A DNA stretch of 64,000 nucleotides from Conyzicola lurida (GTDB lineage Bacteria; Actinomycetota; Actinomycetes; Actinomycetales; Microbacteriaceae): assembly GCF_014204935.1 (NCBI RefSeq), contig NZ_JACHMJ010000001.1, positions 2,852,001 through 2,916,000 of the forward strand, written 5' to 3'. The position numbers were made by a program, and so were the translations under genes. Position 1 is the stretch's first letter. Every line of letters starts with the position of its first letter. The notes beneath the pieces are model-generated. The model worked only from the letters and a program-made list of their open reading frames with translations. It was not told the origin of the DNA and ran no database searches. Shown here piece after piece: positions 9,797 through 18,650 of this stretch.

Positions 9797-10738
9797 TCAG
9801 GCCTTGACGCTTCCCGCGGCGAGTCCGGACTGCCAGAACCTCTGCAGGAACAGGAACGCGACGATGATCGGGATGATCGTGAGCAGCGAGCCGGTGATGA
9901 CGAGGTTGTAGATGGGGTCGCCGCCCGCGGTCGAGGCCTGCGCGTTCCACTGGTTGAGGCCGACGGTGAGCGGGTACCAGGTGGGTTCGCTCAGCATGAT
10001 GAGGGGCAGGAAGTAGTTGTTCCACGTCGCGACGACGGTGAACAGCAGCACGGTGACGAGACCGGGGGCGAGCAGCTTCAGCGAGATCGTGAAGAAGGTG
10101 CGGAACTCGCCGGCTCCGTCCATGCGGGCGGCTTCGAGCACCTCGGTGGGCACGGCGTCGAGCGCGTAGGTCCAGATCAGGTAGAGGCCGAACGGGCTGA
10201 TCAGCGACGGAAGGATGATCGCCCACGGCGTGTTGGTGAGCCCCATCTGGCTGAACATCAGGAAGGTCGGCACGGCGAGCGCGGTGCCAGGGATGGCGAC
10301 CGCTCCGATGACGACCGCGAACACGGCCTTCTTGCCCGGGAAGTTGAACTTGGCGAGACCGTAGCCGCCGAGCGCGGCGAGGAACGTCGCCCCGCCTGCT
10401 CCGACGACGACGTAGAGCAGCGTGTTGAGGAACCAGCGCACGAAGACGCCGTCGTCGTAGGTGAGCGTGGCGACGATGTTGTCGAAGAACGCGAACGGGC
10501 CGCTGAACCAGAGGCCGAACGAGTTGAGCAGTTCGGCCTGGGTCTTGGTCGAGCTGACGAACAGCCAGAACAGGGGCAGCAGGCTGTAGACGACGCCGAC
10601 GCCCATGATCACGGTGAGCCAGACCGACTTCTTTTTGCTGCGGTCGAGGTGGCCGGTCTTGCGGGCGTAGCGGGGTGCTTTATAGGGCTTGGCGGATGGC
10701 GCGGCCGCGACGGGCGCGTCGGAGATCGTTGTCGTCAT
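9797..10738 (-). CDS. Sugar ABC transporter permease, MalG/UgpE type
   Basis: A 313-residue inner-membrane permease with six predicted helices. The cytoplasmic EAA loop reads EAARMDGAGEFRTFF, the contact site for the ATPase. The N-terminus is a basic cytosolic tail with KKKS just before the first helix. Two in-frame ATG codons (10742-10744, which overlaps the stop of the upstream permease as ATGA, and 10736-10738) are possible. The second has better spacing from AAAAGAG. It pairs with the next permease to form the channel for the lipoprotein at 8349-9692. No ATPase gene accompanies them. Confidence 0.87.
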   Translation of the reverse strand: MTTTISDAPVAAAPSAKPYKAPRYARKTGHLDRSKKKSVWLTVIMGVGVVYSLLPLFWLFVSSTKTQAELLNSFGLWFSGPFAFFDNIVATLTYDDGVFVRWFLNTLLYVVVGAGGATFLAALGGYGLAKFNFPGKKAVFAVVIGAVAIPGTALAVPTFLMFSQMGLTNTPWAIILPSLISPFGLYLIWTYALDAVPTEVLEAARMDGAGEFRTFFTISLKLLAPGLVTVLLFTVVATWNNYFLPLIMLSEPTWYPLTVGLNQWNAQASTAGGDPIYNLVITGSLLTIIPIIVAFLFLQRFWQSGLAAGSVKA

Positions 10739-10740
10739 GA

Positions 10741-11655
10741 TCATGACTCTTTTCTGGAACCGGTGAGCTGCACGACGTAGGCGATGACCGCCGTCAGGAG
10801 TCCGACGATGATGGCGATGGTCGCCGAGTAGTTGTACTGCTGGCCGGAGAACGACAGGTTGTAGGCGTACATGTTCGGCGTGAAGTAGGTGGTGATCGAG
10901 TTCGGCGCGAGCGACTGCAGGATGTTCGGCTCGTTGAACAGCTGGAAGCTGCCGATGATCGAGAAGATCGTCCCGATGACGATCGCGGGGCGCAGGGCCG
11001 GCAGCTTGATGCTGCGGATGATGCGGAAGGCCCCGGCGCCGTCGAGTTCGGCGGCCTCGTAGAGGTCGACCGGGATGACGCGGAGGGCGGCGTAGAACAG
11101 CAGCATGTTGTAGCCCACGAACTCCCAGGTCACGATGTTGCCGACGCTCGCCAGTACCCAGGTGTTGGAGAGAGGTGCGAACGCGGTGCCGAGGAAGTCG
11201 TTGAGGTCGCCGACGAGACCGAACTGGGTGCCGTAGATGAAGCCCCACATGAGCGTCGCGACCACGGCGGGAACGGCGTACGGCAGGAAGATCGCGATGC
11301 GGAAGAACGACGAGATGTAGAGGCGTGCGCTGTCGAGCGCGAGCGCGGCGGCGAGCGCCAGGATCAGCATGATCGGCACCTGCACGACGAGGAACAGGGT
11401 GACGCGGCCGAGCGACTCCCAGAAGCGCGCGTCGCCGAGCGCCTGGGCGTAGTTGTCGAGGCCGACGAACGAGTTGCCGCCGATGAGCTGTTCCTTGAAC
11501 AGGCTCAGGTAGATCGAGTAGATCACCGGGGCGATGAGCACGAGCGCGAAGACCAGCATGAACGGGCCGACGAACTTCCAGCCGGTCCAGTCGAGCTTCT
11601 GCTTGTGCCGCTTGGGGGCTACAAGCCCGGGTGCGGGTGGTGACACCGTCGTCAT
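10741..11655 (-). CDS. Sugar ABC transporter permease, MalF/UgpA type
   Basis: A 304-residue, six-helix permease with the EAA motif EAAELDGAGAFRIIR. A short cytosolic leader contains KRHKQKLDW. It is the first gene of the galactoside operon, starting at ATG 11655, about 52 bases from the nearer of the two LacI operators. Its TGA stop overlaps the possible ATG of the next permease, so translation is coupled. It forms the heteromeric channel with the 9797-10738 product. Confidence 0.87.
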   Translation of the reverse strand: MTTVSPPAPGLVAPKRHKQKLDWTGWKFVGPFMLVFALVLIAPVIYSIYLSLFKEQLIGGNSFVGLDNYAQALGDARFWESLGRVTLFLVVQVPIMLILALAAALALDSARLYISSFFRIAIFLPYAVPAVVATLMWGFIYGTQFGLVGDLNDFLGTAFAPLSNTWVLASVGNIVTWEFVGYNMLLFYAALRVIPVDLYEAAELDGAGAFRIIRSIKLPALRPAIVIGTIFSIIGSFQLFNEPNILQSLAPNSITTYFTPNMYAYNLSFSGQQYNYSATIAIIVGLLTAVIAYVVQLTGSRKES

Positions 11656-11706
11656 TCGTGAGTACTCACTAATCTCTCGGCCCTGAGGTCATAATTTGGG
11701 GGTGCC

Positions 11707-11724
11707 GATGTTTGCGTAAACATC
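11707..11724. promoter_or_regulatory. LacI-type operator 1
   Basis: GATGTTTGCGTAAACATC is an 18-bp inverted repeat with one mismatched base pair and the central CG typical of LacI/GalR operators. It sits between the divergent permease operon and the lacI gene, 51 bases from the permease ATG. Confidence 0.8.
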
Positions 11725-11742
11725 GCGTTCGCATCACGGTAG

Positions 11743-11760
11743 CATGTTTACGTAAACATG
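11743..11760. promoter_or_regulatory. LacI-type operator 2
   Basis: CATGTTTACGTAAACATG is a perfect 18-bp palindrome with central CG and shares the ATGTTTxCGTAAACAT core with operator 1. The centres are 36 bp apart. It lies 32 bases before the regulator's start, so autoregulation is likely. Confidence 0.85.
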
Positions 11761-11792
11761 GCGCACACTGGTGCCAGACTGATGCCACACGG

Positions 11793-12836
11793 ATGAGCGG
11801 ATCGACGATGACCAGCGACACCTCGGCAATAACGCGGCAGCGACGCGGCCCGTCGATGGCGCAGGTCGCCGCGCTCGCGAACGTGTCGTCGCAGACCGTG
11901 TCGCGGGTTGCCAACGGCCTCACGAACGTCGACGCCGCAACGCGTGACCGGGTGCTCGCCGCGATGGACGAGCTGGGCTACCGCCCCAACAGCGCCGCGC
12001 GCGCTCTGAAGACGGGCCGTTTCCAGTCGATCGGCGTCATCATGACGACGCTCTCCACCTACGGCAACATGCGCACGCTCGACGCGATCGCGACCGCCTC
12101 GGCTCAGGCCGGGTACTCGATCACGCTGATGCCGATCACCGTGCCGACCCAGGGCGAGATGGCGGTGGCGTTCACCCGGCTGTCGGAGCAGGCCGTCGAC
12201 GGCATCGCGATCATCATCGAGGCGCACACCCTCGACAACTCCGACATCGTGCTGCCCCGCGGCGTGCCCGTGGTGATCCTCGACTCGGACGCCGGCGACC
12301 GCTACACCGTCGTCGACGCCGACCAGGCCGAGGGAGCCCGCCTCGCGACGCAGCACCTGCTCGACCTCGGGCACACGACCGTGTTCCACCTCGCCGGCCC
12401 CGAGTCGTCGTTCTCCGCCGCCCGCCGCACCGACTCGTGGCGCGCGACCCTGCTCGCCGCGGGCGCACCCGTCGTCGAGCCCGTCGTCGGCGACTGGACC
12501 GTCGAGTCGGGGTACCGGGTCGGACTGCAGCTCGACCCCGCCGTCACCGCGGTCTTCGCCGCCAACGACCAGATGGCGCTCGGCCTGATGCGCGCGCTGC
12601 ACGAGCGCGGCGTGTCGGTTCCCGACGACGTGAGCGTCGTCGGCTTCGACGACATGGCCGAGGCGCAGGCGTTCTGGCCGCCGCTCACCACCGTGCACCA
12701 GGACTTCGCCGAGATCGGCAGCCGCAGCATCCAGATGCTGCTGCACGAGATCGAGGACTCCTCGCGCGACGTCGGCACCACGATCGTGCCCACGCGCCTG
12801 GTCGTCCGCGCGTCGACCGCGCCCCCGCGCCCCTAG
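11793..12836 (+). CDS. LacI-family transcriptional regulator of the GH35 transport operon
   Basis: A 347-residue LacI/GalR protein. The N-terminal helix-turn-helix MAQVAALANVSSQTVSRVAN is followed by the hinge GYRPNSAARALKTGR and a periplasmic-binding-like effector domain ending in LVVRAS. It should repress the divergent importer/GH35 operon until a galactoside binds. Two perfect or near-perfect operators lie between the genes. Starts at 11793 or 11808 are both possible; neither has a strong ribosome site, and 11793 is used. It is followed by a hairpin-containing intergenic repeat and the convergent ackA. Confidence 0.9.
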   Translation: MSGSTMTSDTSAITRQRRGPSMAQVAALANVSSQTVSRVANGLTNVDAATRDRVLAAMDELGYRPNSAARALKTGRFQSIGVIMTTLSTYGNMRTLDAIATASAQAGYSITLMPITVPTQGEMAVAFTRLSEQAVDGIAIIIEAHTLDNSDIVLPRGVPVVILDSDAGDRYTVVDADQAEGARLATQHLLDLGHTTVFHLAGPESSFSAARRTDSWRATLLAAGAPVVEPVVGDWTVESGYRVGLQLDPAVTAVFAANDQMALGLMRALHERGVSVPDDVSVVGFDDMAEAQAFWPPLTTVHQDFAEIGSRSIQMLLHEIEDSSRDVGTTIVPTRLVVRASTAPPRP

Positions 12837-12853
12837 CCCCGCCTCCCCCGCGT

Positions 12854-12950
12854 GACGACGCTCAGCGTCGTCGCCCACGCGCAGGTTTGTGTCGGGCGCG
12901 CGGAGGTTTGTCGCGCCCGCGCAGGCACGAACCGCCGCGCGCGCGACAAA
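12854..12950. repeat. Dispersed intergenic repeat, copy A, with two hairpins
   Basis: A perfect 9-bp hairpin GACGACGCT/AGCGTCGTC (12854-12872) is followed by AGGTTTGT. A second stem is TTTGTCGCGC (12907-12916)/GCGCGACAAA (12941-12950). On the opposite strand the 12854-12885 block matches 29 of 32 bases of 52034-52065. It fills the 189-base gap between two convergent genes and may also serve as a terminator. Confidence 0.75.
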
Positions 12951-13025
12951 GGTGCGCTGGGCCGGGCGCGTGGAGCGCGCGGGGCCGGGCGCGCGAAGCG
13001 GGCGCGAAGCCCTCCCGGGCGAAGG

Positions 13026-14216
13026 CTACGCCGAGACGACCGACAGCGCCTGGCGCGCGATCTCGAGCTCCTCGTTGGTGGGGATGACCAGCACGGTGAC
13101 GCGCGCGCCCTCCGGCGAGATCACGCGGGCCTCGCGGGACGGCAGCTCGTTGCGGTCGTTGTCGACCTCGATGCCGAGGAACTCGAGTCCGGCGAGCACA
13201 CGGCGACGGCCGAGCGAGTTGTTCTCGCCGACGCCGGCGGTGAACACGAGCACGTCGAGACCGCCGAGCTGCGCGAGGTAGCCGCCGATGTAGTGCTTGA
13301 TGCGGTGGCGCCAGACCGCGAGCGCCGCCTCGGCGTCCGAGTCCCCGGACGACGCAAGGTTCTGCACGTCGCGCATGTCGCCGTTGCCGGTGAGGCCGAG
13401 CATGCCGCTCCCCCGGTTCAGCAGCGAGTCGAGCTCGTCGAAGCCGAGGCCGGCCTGGCGGTGCAGGTGGAACAGGATGGCGGGATCGAGGTCGCCCGAA
13501 CGGGTGCCCATCACGAGACCCTCGAGCGGCGTGAGACCCATCGACGTCTCGACCGAGCGGCCGCCGTCGATGGCCGCGACGGACGCGCCGTTGCCGAGAT
13601 GCAGCACGATCGTCTTGAGCGACTCCAGCGGACGGCCGAGGAACTTCGCGGCCTCCTCCGACACGAACTTGTGCGAGGTGCCGTGGAACCCGTAGCGGCG
13701 GATCTTGTGCTTTGCGGCCAGATCGCGGTCGATCGCGTAGGTGTACGCCTCGGGCGGCAGAGTCTGGTGGAACGCGGTGTCGAACACGGCGACCTGCGGC
13801 ACCCCCACGAAGATCGCGGCCGCGGCACGGATTCCGGCCAGGTTCGCCGGGTTGTGCAGCGGTGCCAGAGCGGAGAGCTCGTCGATGTCGGCGATCACCT
13901 GGTCGGTCACGAGCGTCGGCCCGGTGAACAGCGATCCGCCGTGCACGACGCGGTGGCCGATGACCGTCGGCGGGGAGAACGCGAGGTCGGGGCCGTACTC
14001 GGCGAAAGCCTCGGTGAGCACGCGCAGCGCGGCGGTGTGGTCGGCGATCGTGCGGCGCGTCTCGTGCTTCTCTCCCCCGGTCGTGTGCACGACCGCGCTC
14101 TCGGCCTCGCCGATGCGGTCGATCGCGCCCGAGGCCAGGGTCTCTTCGCCGTCGAGTTCGATCAGCTGGTACTTGAGCGACGACGAGCCGCTGTTGACGA
14201 TGAGCGCGAGGGACAT
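13026..14216 (-). CDS. ackA: Acetate kinase
   Basis: A 396-residue cytoplasmic enzyme that transfers phosphate between ATP and acetate, yielding ATP from acetyl phosphate in the forward overflow direction. Family marks are the N-terminal LIVNSGSSSLKYQL, GHRVVHGG, YGFHGTSHKFV, HLGNGASVAAI and, near the C-terminus, FTAGVGENN. The length is standard. The ATG overlaps the last base of the pta stop (TAATG), so the two are translationally coupled. Confidence 0.97.
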   Translation of the reverse strand: MSLALIVNSGSSSLKYQLIELDGEETLASGAIDRIGEAESAVVHTTGGEKHETRRTIADHTAALRVLTEAFAEYGPDLAFSPPTVIGHRVVHGGSLFTGPTLVTDQVIADIDELSALAPLHNPANLAGIRAAAAIFVGVPQVAVFDTAFHQTLPPEAYTYAIDRDLAAKHKIRRYGFHGTSHKFVSEEAAKFLGRPLESLKTIVLHLGNGASVAAIDGGRSVETSMGLTPLEGLVMGTRSGDLDPAILFHLHRQAGLGFDELDSLLNRGSGMLGLTGNGDMRDVQNLASSGDSDAEAALAVWRHRIKHYIGGYLAQLGGLDVLVFTAGVGENNSLGRRRVLAGLEFLGIEVDNDRNELPSREARVISPEGARVTVLVIPTNEELEIARQALSVVSA

Positions 14217-16387
14217 TAGTTGGACTCCGAAGTGGTGGGCCCGGCGACCGCCGGCGACGTGGGTGTGGGGGCGGATGCCGCCTGGATAGCCGTGATCGCC
14301 ACGGTGTTGACGATGTCCCGGACGAGCGCGCCACGGGAGAGGTCATTGATCGGCTTGTTCAGCCCCTGCAGCACCGGTCCGACGGCGACGGCACCGGCGG
14401 AGCGCTGCACCGCCTTGTAGGTGTTGTTGCCCGTGTTCAGGTCGGGGAAGATGAACACCGTCGCACGTCCGGCGACCTGCGAGCCGGGCATCTTCGACTT
14501 GCCGACCGCGGCGTCCGCGGCGGCGTCGTACTGGATCGGCCCGTCGACGAACAGGTCGGGGCGGCGCTCGCGCACCAGCTCCGTGGCCGCGCGCACCTTC
14601 TCGACATCGGCGCCCGCTCCCGACGAGCCGGTCGAGTAGGACAGCATCGCCACACGCGGGTCGATGCCGAACTGGTCCGCCGTGCCCGCCGACGAGATCG
14701 CGATGTCAGCGAGTTGTTCGGACGTCGGATCCGGCACGACCGCGCAGTCGCCGTAGACCAGCACCCGGTCGGAGAGCGCCATGAAGAACACGCTCGAGAC
14801 GACCGAGACGCCCTTCATGGTCTTGATGATCTCGAAGCCGGGCTTGATGGTGTGGGCCGTCGTGTGCGCGGCACCGGAGACCATCCCGTCGGCCAGGCCG
14901 AGGTGCACCATGAGCGTGCCGAAGTACGACACGTCGGTCACGATGTCGCGCGCCGTCTCGACGGTCATGCCCTTGTGGGCGCGCACGCGGGCGTACTCCT
15001 CGGCGAAGCGCTCGCGCAGTTCGCCGTCGAGAGGGTTCAGGATGGCGGCTGCCGAGATGTCGACGCCGAGGCCGGCCGCGCGGGCGCGGATCTCCGCCTC
15101 GTCGCCGAGGATCGTCAGGCGGGCGACGTTGCGGCTGAGCAGGGTGCCGGCGGCCCGGAGGATGCGGTCGTCGGTGCCCTCCGGCAGCACGATGTGCTTG
15201 CCGGCGGCACGGGCGCGCTCGATCAGCCCGTACTCGAACATGAGCGGGGTGACCGCGCCGGAGCGACCGACGCTGAGCGCGTCGAACAGCACGCGCGAGT
15301 CGACGTACTTCTCGAACAGGGCGAGCGCGGTGTCGCGTTTGCGCTCGGAGTCGGCGGCGAGGCGGCCCCGCGTCTGGGTGATGCGCTGCGCCGTCGGGTA
15401 GGTGCCGAGCTCGGTGGTGATGATCGGCAGCGACGCGTCGAGACCGGCGATGAGGCGCTTGATCACGGGCGAGAGCTCGAAGCCGCCGTTGAGCACGATG
15501 CCGGCGAGCGACGGGAAGGTGTCGGAGGAGTGCGCGGTGAGCGCGGCGAGGATCATCTCGCTGCGGTCGCCGGGGATGACCACGATGCCGCCCTCGATGA
15601 GACGCGGCAGCACGTTCTCCATCGACATGGCGGCGATCACGACGCCCAGCGCCTCACGGGCGAGCAGGGCGGGGTCGCCTTGCAGCAGGTGGCCGTCCAC
15701 CGCGGCCATGATGCCCTCCACGGTGGGGGCGACGAGGAACGGGTCTTCGGGGATCGCCCACGCGGGGATCGACGGGGCGTCGACGATGCCGGCTTCGGCG
15801 AGTGAAGTGTCGGCGACCGTCGACAGCACGGTCGCGATCTCGGCGAGGTGCTCCTCGTCGGCGCGGTTGGCGACGATGGCGAGGATGCTGGCGTGCGCGA
15901 CGGCGAGCTCGGGCACGGTGAGCTCGGCGATCTGGCGCATCTCGTCGGCCGTGCGGCCGCGGGACTCGTCGACGCTGCGGCCGGTGAGCACGAGCAGCAC
16001 CGGCGCGCCGAGGTTCGCGGCGATGCGGGCGTTGAAGCTCAGCTCGGTGGGGCTGCCGACGTCGGTGTAGTCGCTGCCGACGATGACGACAGCGCCGCAC
16101 TTGGCCTCGACCGCCTTGAACCGCTCGACGATCTTCGAGAGGGCGGCGTCGGGATCGTCGTGCACCTCGTCGTAGGTGACGCCGACGCACTCGTCGTACT
16201 CGAGGTCGACGCCGTCGTGCGCGAGGAGCAGGTCGAGCACGTAGTCGCGCTCGTCGATCGAGCGCGCGATCGGGCGGAAGACGCCCACGTTCTCGATTTC
16301 GCGACTGAGAGTGTCGAGAACTCCGAGCGCGATGGAAGATTTGCCGGAATGTCCCTCGGCGGAGGTGATGTAGATGCTGCGAGCCAC
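14216..16387 (-). CDS. pta: Phosphate acetyltransferase, long form with N-terminal P-loop and DRTGG domains
   Basis: A 723-residue enzyme that converts acetyl-CoA and phosphate to acetyl phosphate for AckA. The N-terminal part starts SIYITSAEGHSGKSSIALG, a BioD-like P-loop domain, followed by a DRTGG-type regulatory region. The C-terminal about 320 residues are the catalytic PTA domain with LPEGTDDRILRA, SGAAHTTAHT and LSYSTGSSGAG. GTG at 16387 follows AGGG by eight bases, and 36 more in-frame bases upstream are less likely coding. The long form is the allosterically regulated type in enteric bacteria. Confidence 0.95.
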   Translation of the reverse strand: MARSIYITSAEGHSGKSSIALGVLDTLSREIENVGVFRPIARSIDERDYVLDLLLAHDGVDLEYDECVGVTYDEVHDDPDAALSKIVERFKAVEAKCGAVVIVGSDYTDVGSPTELSFNARIAANLGAPVLLVLTGRSVDESRGRTADEMRQIAELTVPELAVAHASILAIVANRADEEHLAEIATVLSTVADTSLAEAGIVDAPSIPAWAIPEDPFLVAPTVEGIMAAVDGHLLQGDPALLAREALGVVIAAMSMENVLPRLIEGGIVVIPGDRSEMILAALTAHSSDTFPSLAGIVLNGGFELSPVIKRLIAGLDASLPIITTELGTYPTAQRITQTRGRLAADSERKRDTALALFEKYVDSRVLFDALSVGRSGAVTPLMFEYGLIERARAAGKHIVLPEGTDDRILRAAGTLLSRNVARLTILGDEAEIRARAAGLGVDISAAAILNPLDGELRERFAEEYARVRAHKGMTVETARDIVTDVSYFGTLMVHLGLADGMVSGAAHTTAHTIKPGFEIIKTMKGVSVVSSVFFMALSDRVLVYGDCAVVPDPTSEQLADIAISSAGTADQFGIDPRVAMLSYSTGSSGAGADVEKVRAATELVRERRPDLFVDGPIQYDAAADAAVGKSKMPGSQVAGRATVFIFPDLNTGNNTYKAVQRSAGAVAVGPVLQGLNKPINDLSRGALVRDIVNTVAITAIQAASAPTPTSPAVAGPTTSESN

Positions 16388-16579
16388 GTAGGACACCCTA
16401 ACCGGGCCACCTGAACGCACCACAGGGGCTTTGGTCCCGGCTCAGCGAACGCGCCACAAAGCCGAGCTTTCGCGTCCCACTCTCGCGGCAGAATATCGAG
16501 CGAAGCGAGATGTCGGGCGATCCGCCCCACGTTCAACGGCTCTTCACGCGCAACTGGCGGATCTTGCCCGAAAAATGAA

Positions 16580-16670
16580 TGACCCCCCGCGCACCCGCCA
16601 GAGCCCGGTTACCCTTGCTACGTTTCCGTCCTGGGGGAGTTGGCCTGGATGGCGCCACGCGGGGAGCCGG
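16580..16670 (-). ncRNA. ffs: Signal recognition particle RNA (4.5S, small bacterial type)
   Basis: Read on the minus strand, the sequence carries the conserved SRP hairpin: CCCCCAGGAC, then a GGAA tetraloop, then GTAGCAAGGGTAACC, which is the Ffh-binding helix 8. The ends pair as CCCCGCG/CGCGGGG, with CGCCA/TGGCG inside, as in a 4.5S RNA. A T-run follows at 16571-16575. A promoter-like TGTATA box lies at 16678-16683. Neighbouring tRNA-Ser(GGA) is a frequent partner in actinobacteria. The ends are approximate. It acts with Ffh to target membrane proteins cotranslationally. Confidence 0.88.
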
Positions 16671-16677
16671 ATACAAA

Positions 16678-16708
16678 TATACAGGAACGCGCCCGACCGG
16701 TGGTTCAA
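16678..16708 (-). promoter_or_regulatory. Putative promoter of the SRP RNA gene
   Basis: On the minus strand TTGAAC (16703-16708) and TGTATA (16678-16683) are separated by 19 bases, slightly long for a sigma-70 type promoter. They lie about eight bases ahead of the inferred RNA start. An alternative -10 is TATATT at 16676-16681. Confidence 0.45.
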
Positions 16709-16713
16709 TGCGA

Positions 16714-16740
16714 AAAGCCCCGGCTTGAGACCGGGGCTTT
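16714..16740 (-). terminator. Rho-independent terminator of tRNA-Ser
   Basis: AAAGCCCCGG/CCGGGGCTTT forms a perfect 10-bp stem with a 7-base loop, followed on the minus strand by TTTTC. It starts six bases beyond the encoded CCA of the tRNA. Confidence 0.85.
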
Positions 16741-16748
16741 CACGATGG

Positions 16749-16833
16749 CGGTGACGGAGAGATTCGAACTCTCGGTTGTTTGCACAACACACGCTTTCCA
16801 AGCGTGCCTCTTCGGCCACTTGAGTACGTCACC
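16749..16833 (-). tRNA. tRNA-Ser (anticodon GGA)
   Basis: Minus-strand cloverleaf. The acceptor arm is GGTGACG/CGTCACC, the anticodon arm CACGC-TTGGAAA-GCGTG gives anticodon GGA, there is a long class II variable arm, and the T loop is TTCGAAT. CCA is encoded at 16746-16748. It reads UCC and UCU serine codons. Confidence 0.97.
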
Positions 16834-16876
16834 AACGCCTGCCAATCTTACACGACGCGGGCAGCCGCCTTTGCCG

Positions 16877-17884
16877 CTACCGCAGGTCGAAGCGCACGAG
16901 GCCGGCCGGCGCCACACGTCCGAGCAGGTCGACGAACTCGGCGTAGTCGGGAAACACCGACGTGCGCGCGGTCGATCCGGCACCCAGGGCGTAGGTCGTG
17001 CGTTGCCCGGTCTTCTCGACGAGGGTCATCGAGCGGAAGTTGCCGCTGTACCCCGGCGGCGTGAGTTCGACGGTCTGCAGCTGGGCGAAGTACGTCGCCC
17101 GCCCGTCCACCTGGATGGTCGACCCGGTCACCGCGATGCGCGACGGGATCTTCGACGCCCGGCGGCGGCCCGAGACGTAGACGATGGCCACCACGATCAC
17201 GGTGAACAGCGCGATCGCCGCGATGAAGTACAGCGCTTCCACGTCGGCCGAGGGCTCCGTCGCGATGAAGTACGCCGCTATGGCGAGCGCCACCACGAAC
17301 CCGACGATCAGCACGGTGACGATCACCCGCGGCACGGGGCTCAGCCGGGTCGCGCGCGGGTCGAGCGTGAAGTCCCGCGTCGTCACGGACGGCACATCCG
17401 GGGCAGGCATCGCCGAGACCGGTGCGACGTCGGCCATCAGGTCGTTGAACGCCGACGCCGAGAACCACCGGGCCGGCACCTCGACGCGTTCGGTCGGGGT
17501 GACCGCGATCAGCGTGCGCGTCGATCCCGACGGGATGCCGTTCGTGCTGTTGCGCACCACGAGCGACGAGAAGACCGTGCCGGCACGCGACCACTCGTTG
17601 GTCACGCGCAGACCGCGACGGAGTCGCACGGTGGCGGCATCCGTCTCGAATTTGATCGGACCGGTGACGAAGACGTGCACCAGCACCCACAGCCAGCCGA
17701 TCACGAGGATGCTCACGCACACCGCGATGAGGATCTTCGAATCACGGATGTCGAGCCAGTTGTTCAGCACGAGCAGCGGGAACCCGATACCCACGAGCGG
17801 CACGGCGAGCACACCGACGACGAAGGCGCCGATCCGTCCGCCGAGCCCGCTCGCGTAGGAGCGAGTGGTGGGGGTGGTGATCAT
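16877..17884 (-). CDS. Unassigned four-helix membrane protein
   Basis: A 335-residue protein that I do not recognise. Two hydrophobic helices (residues about 20-42 and 52-75) are followed by a soluble stretch of about 110 residues. Two more helices lie near residues 190-210 and 220-240, and a C-terminal soluble domain of about 95 residues follows. The two soluble parts both start with extended, basic strands (VRLRRGLRV; IAVTGSTIQVDGR), as in small PH-like membrane-associated domains, but this is only a resemblance. The gene lies three bases downstream of the septum-formation-type lipoprotein stop region on the same strand, suggesting co-transcription. Confidence 0.6.
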   Translation of the reverse strand: MITTPTTRSYASGLGGRIGAFVVGVLAVPLVGIGFPLLVLNNWLDIRDSKILIAVCVSILVIGWLWVLVHVFVTGPIKFETDAATVRLRRGLRVTNEWSRAGTVFSSLVVRNSTNGIPSGSTRTLIAVTPTERVEVPARWFSASAFNDLMADVAPVSAMPAPDVPSVTTRDFTLDPRATRLSPVPRVIVTVLIVGFVVALAIAAYFIATEPSADVEALYFIAAIALFTVIVVAIVYVSGRRRASKIPSRIAVTGSTIQVDGRATYFAQLQTVELTPPGYSGNFRSMTLVEKTGQRTTYALGAGSTARTSVFPDYAEFVDLLGRVAPAGLVRFDLR

Positions 17885-17886
17885 CG

Positions 17887-18396
17887 TCAGCGTGCTGCGC
17901 CGGCGAGGGTCCCCGTCGTCTGGGCGGCGATGTCGTAGACCGAGCAGATCACTTCGCGGTCACCGGCTTCCCAGGTCTCGGCGGTCGGCTGGATCGGGAA
18001 GTAGTCGATCTGGGTGGAGACGTCGTACTCGACGCCGATGAAGGCGGCGAACTGGGCGAGGCAGCCGGCGTCGGACTGCGCGTCGATGTCGGCGGGGAAC
18101 TCGTCGCCCGGCAGGTCGAAGAGGTAGTAGATCTCGTTGTCGTGCGGCTCGGTGCAGGGCACGGCGGGCAGGTCGCTGATCTCGCTGCTGTCGCCCTCGT
18201 CGTTGAAGCAGTCGCCGACGGCGACCTCGAAGACGTCCTGCTGGCCGCCCTCCGATATCTCCTGCGTCTCGTCGTCGCGCTCGGCCTGGGCCGGGAAGAT
18301 GTTCTCGAGAACCGAGCAGCCGCTGAGCACGGCGATGGCGGAGATGGAGACGACGGCGGTCAGGGCGAAGCGGGCGGGGGCGCGGAGTGCGGTCAT
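17887..18396 (-). CDS. Septum-formation-family lipoprotein
   Basis: A 169-residue exported protein. The signal region ends in lipobox LSGC, followed by an acidic linker. The mature domain has VGDCFND, then LPAVPCTEPHDNEIYYLF and a late C-S-V-Y motif, the Cys pattern of the actinobacterial septum-formation domain. ATG at 18396 is taken because a hydrophobic signal starts soon after, and AAGAAAG lies about nine bases upstream. A GTG at 18423 would add nine hydrophilic residues. It would be anchored on the outer face of the membrane. Function in the family is poorly defined. Confidence 0.72.
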   Translation of the reverse strand: MTALRAPARFALTAVVSISAIAVLSGCSVLENIFPAQAERDDETQEISEGGQQDVFEVAVGDCFNDEGDSSEISDLPAVPCTEPHDNEIYYLFDLPGDEFPADIDAQSDAGCLAQFAAFIGVEYDVSTQIDYFPIQPTAETWEAGDREVICSVYDIAAQTTGTLAGAAR

Positions 18397-18650
18397 TGGT
18401 CGGCTTTCTTGAGTCTCGGTCACGCCCCGTGTCCGGGGGCCAGTTCCGATCCTAGCGATATTGAGGTTGCCTCCGCTCGACCGATTCAGGCACGGGATGC
18501 CGCGGGCTGCGCCCTCCGAGCCTCGGGCGAAAGAAGTTCATTCGTTACGGTCGCCGGGGCCGCGCCATCCGAAAATCACCAGATCGGCGGGATAGGGTGA
18601 AAGGGTCTGAGGGGCGGCCATCCTGGCTCCGTCCCGGGGGAGAGACCACC
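18397..18650. other. Intergenic region between divergent genes
   Basis: About 250 bases separate the lipoprotein from the coupled micro-ORF. I see no RNA gene and no clear palindrome. The region must carry promoters for both sides, but I cannot place them. Confidence 0.4.

Noticed and set aside
16544-16819. Small minus-strand frame near 16.6 kb
   Set aside because: It translates the SRP RNA, terminator and tRNA-Ser sequences and is an artefact.
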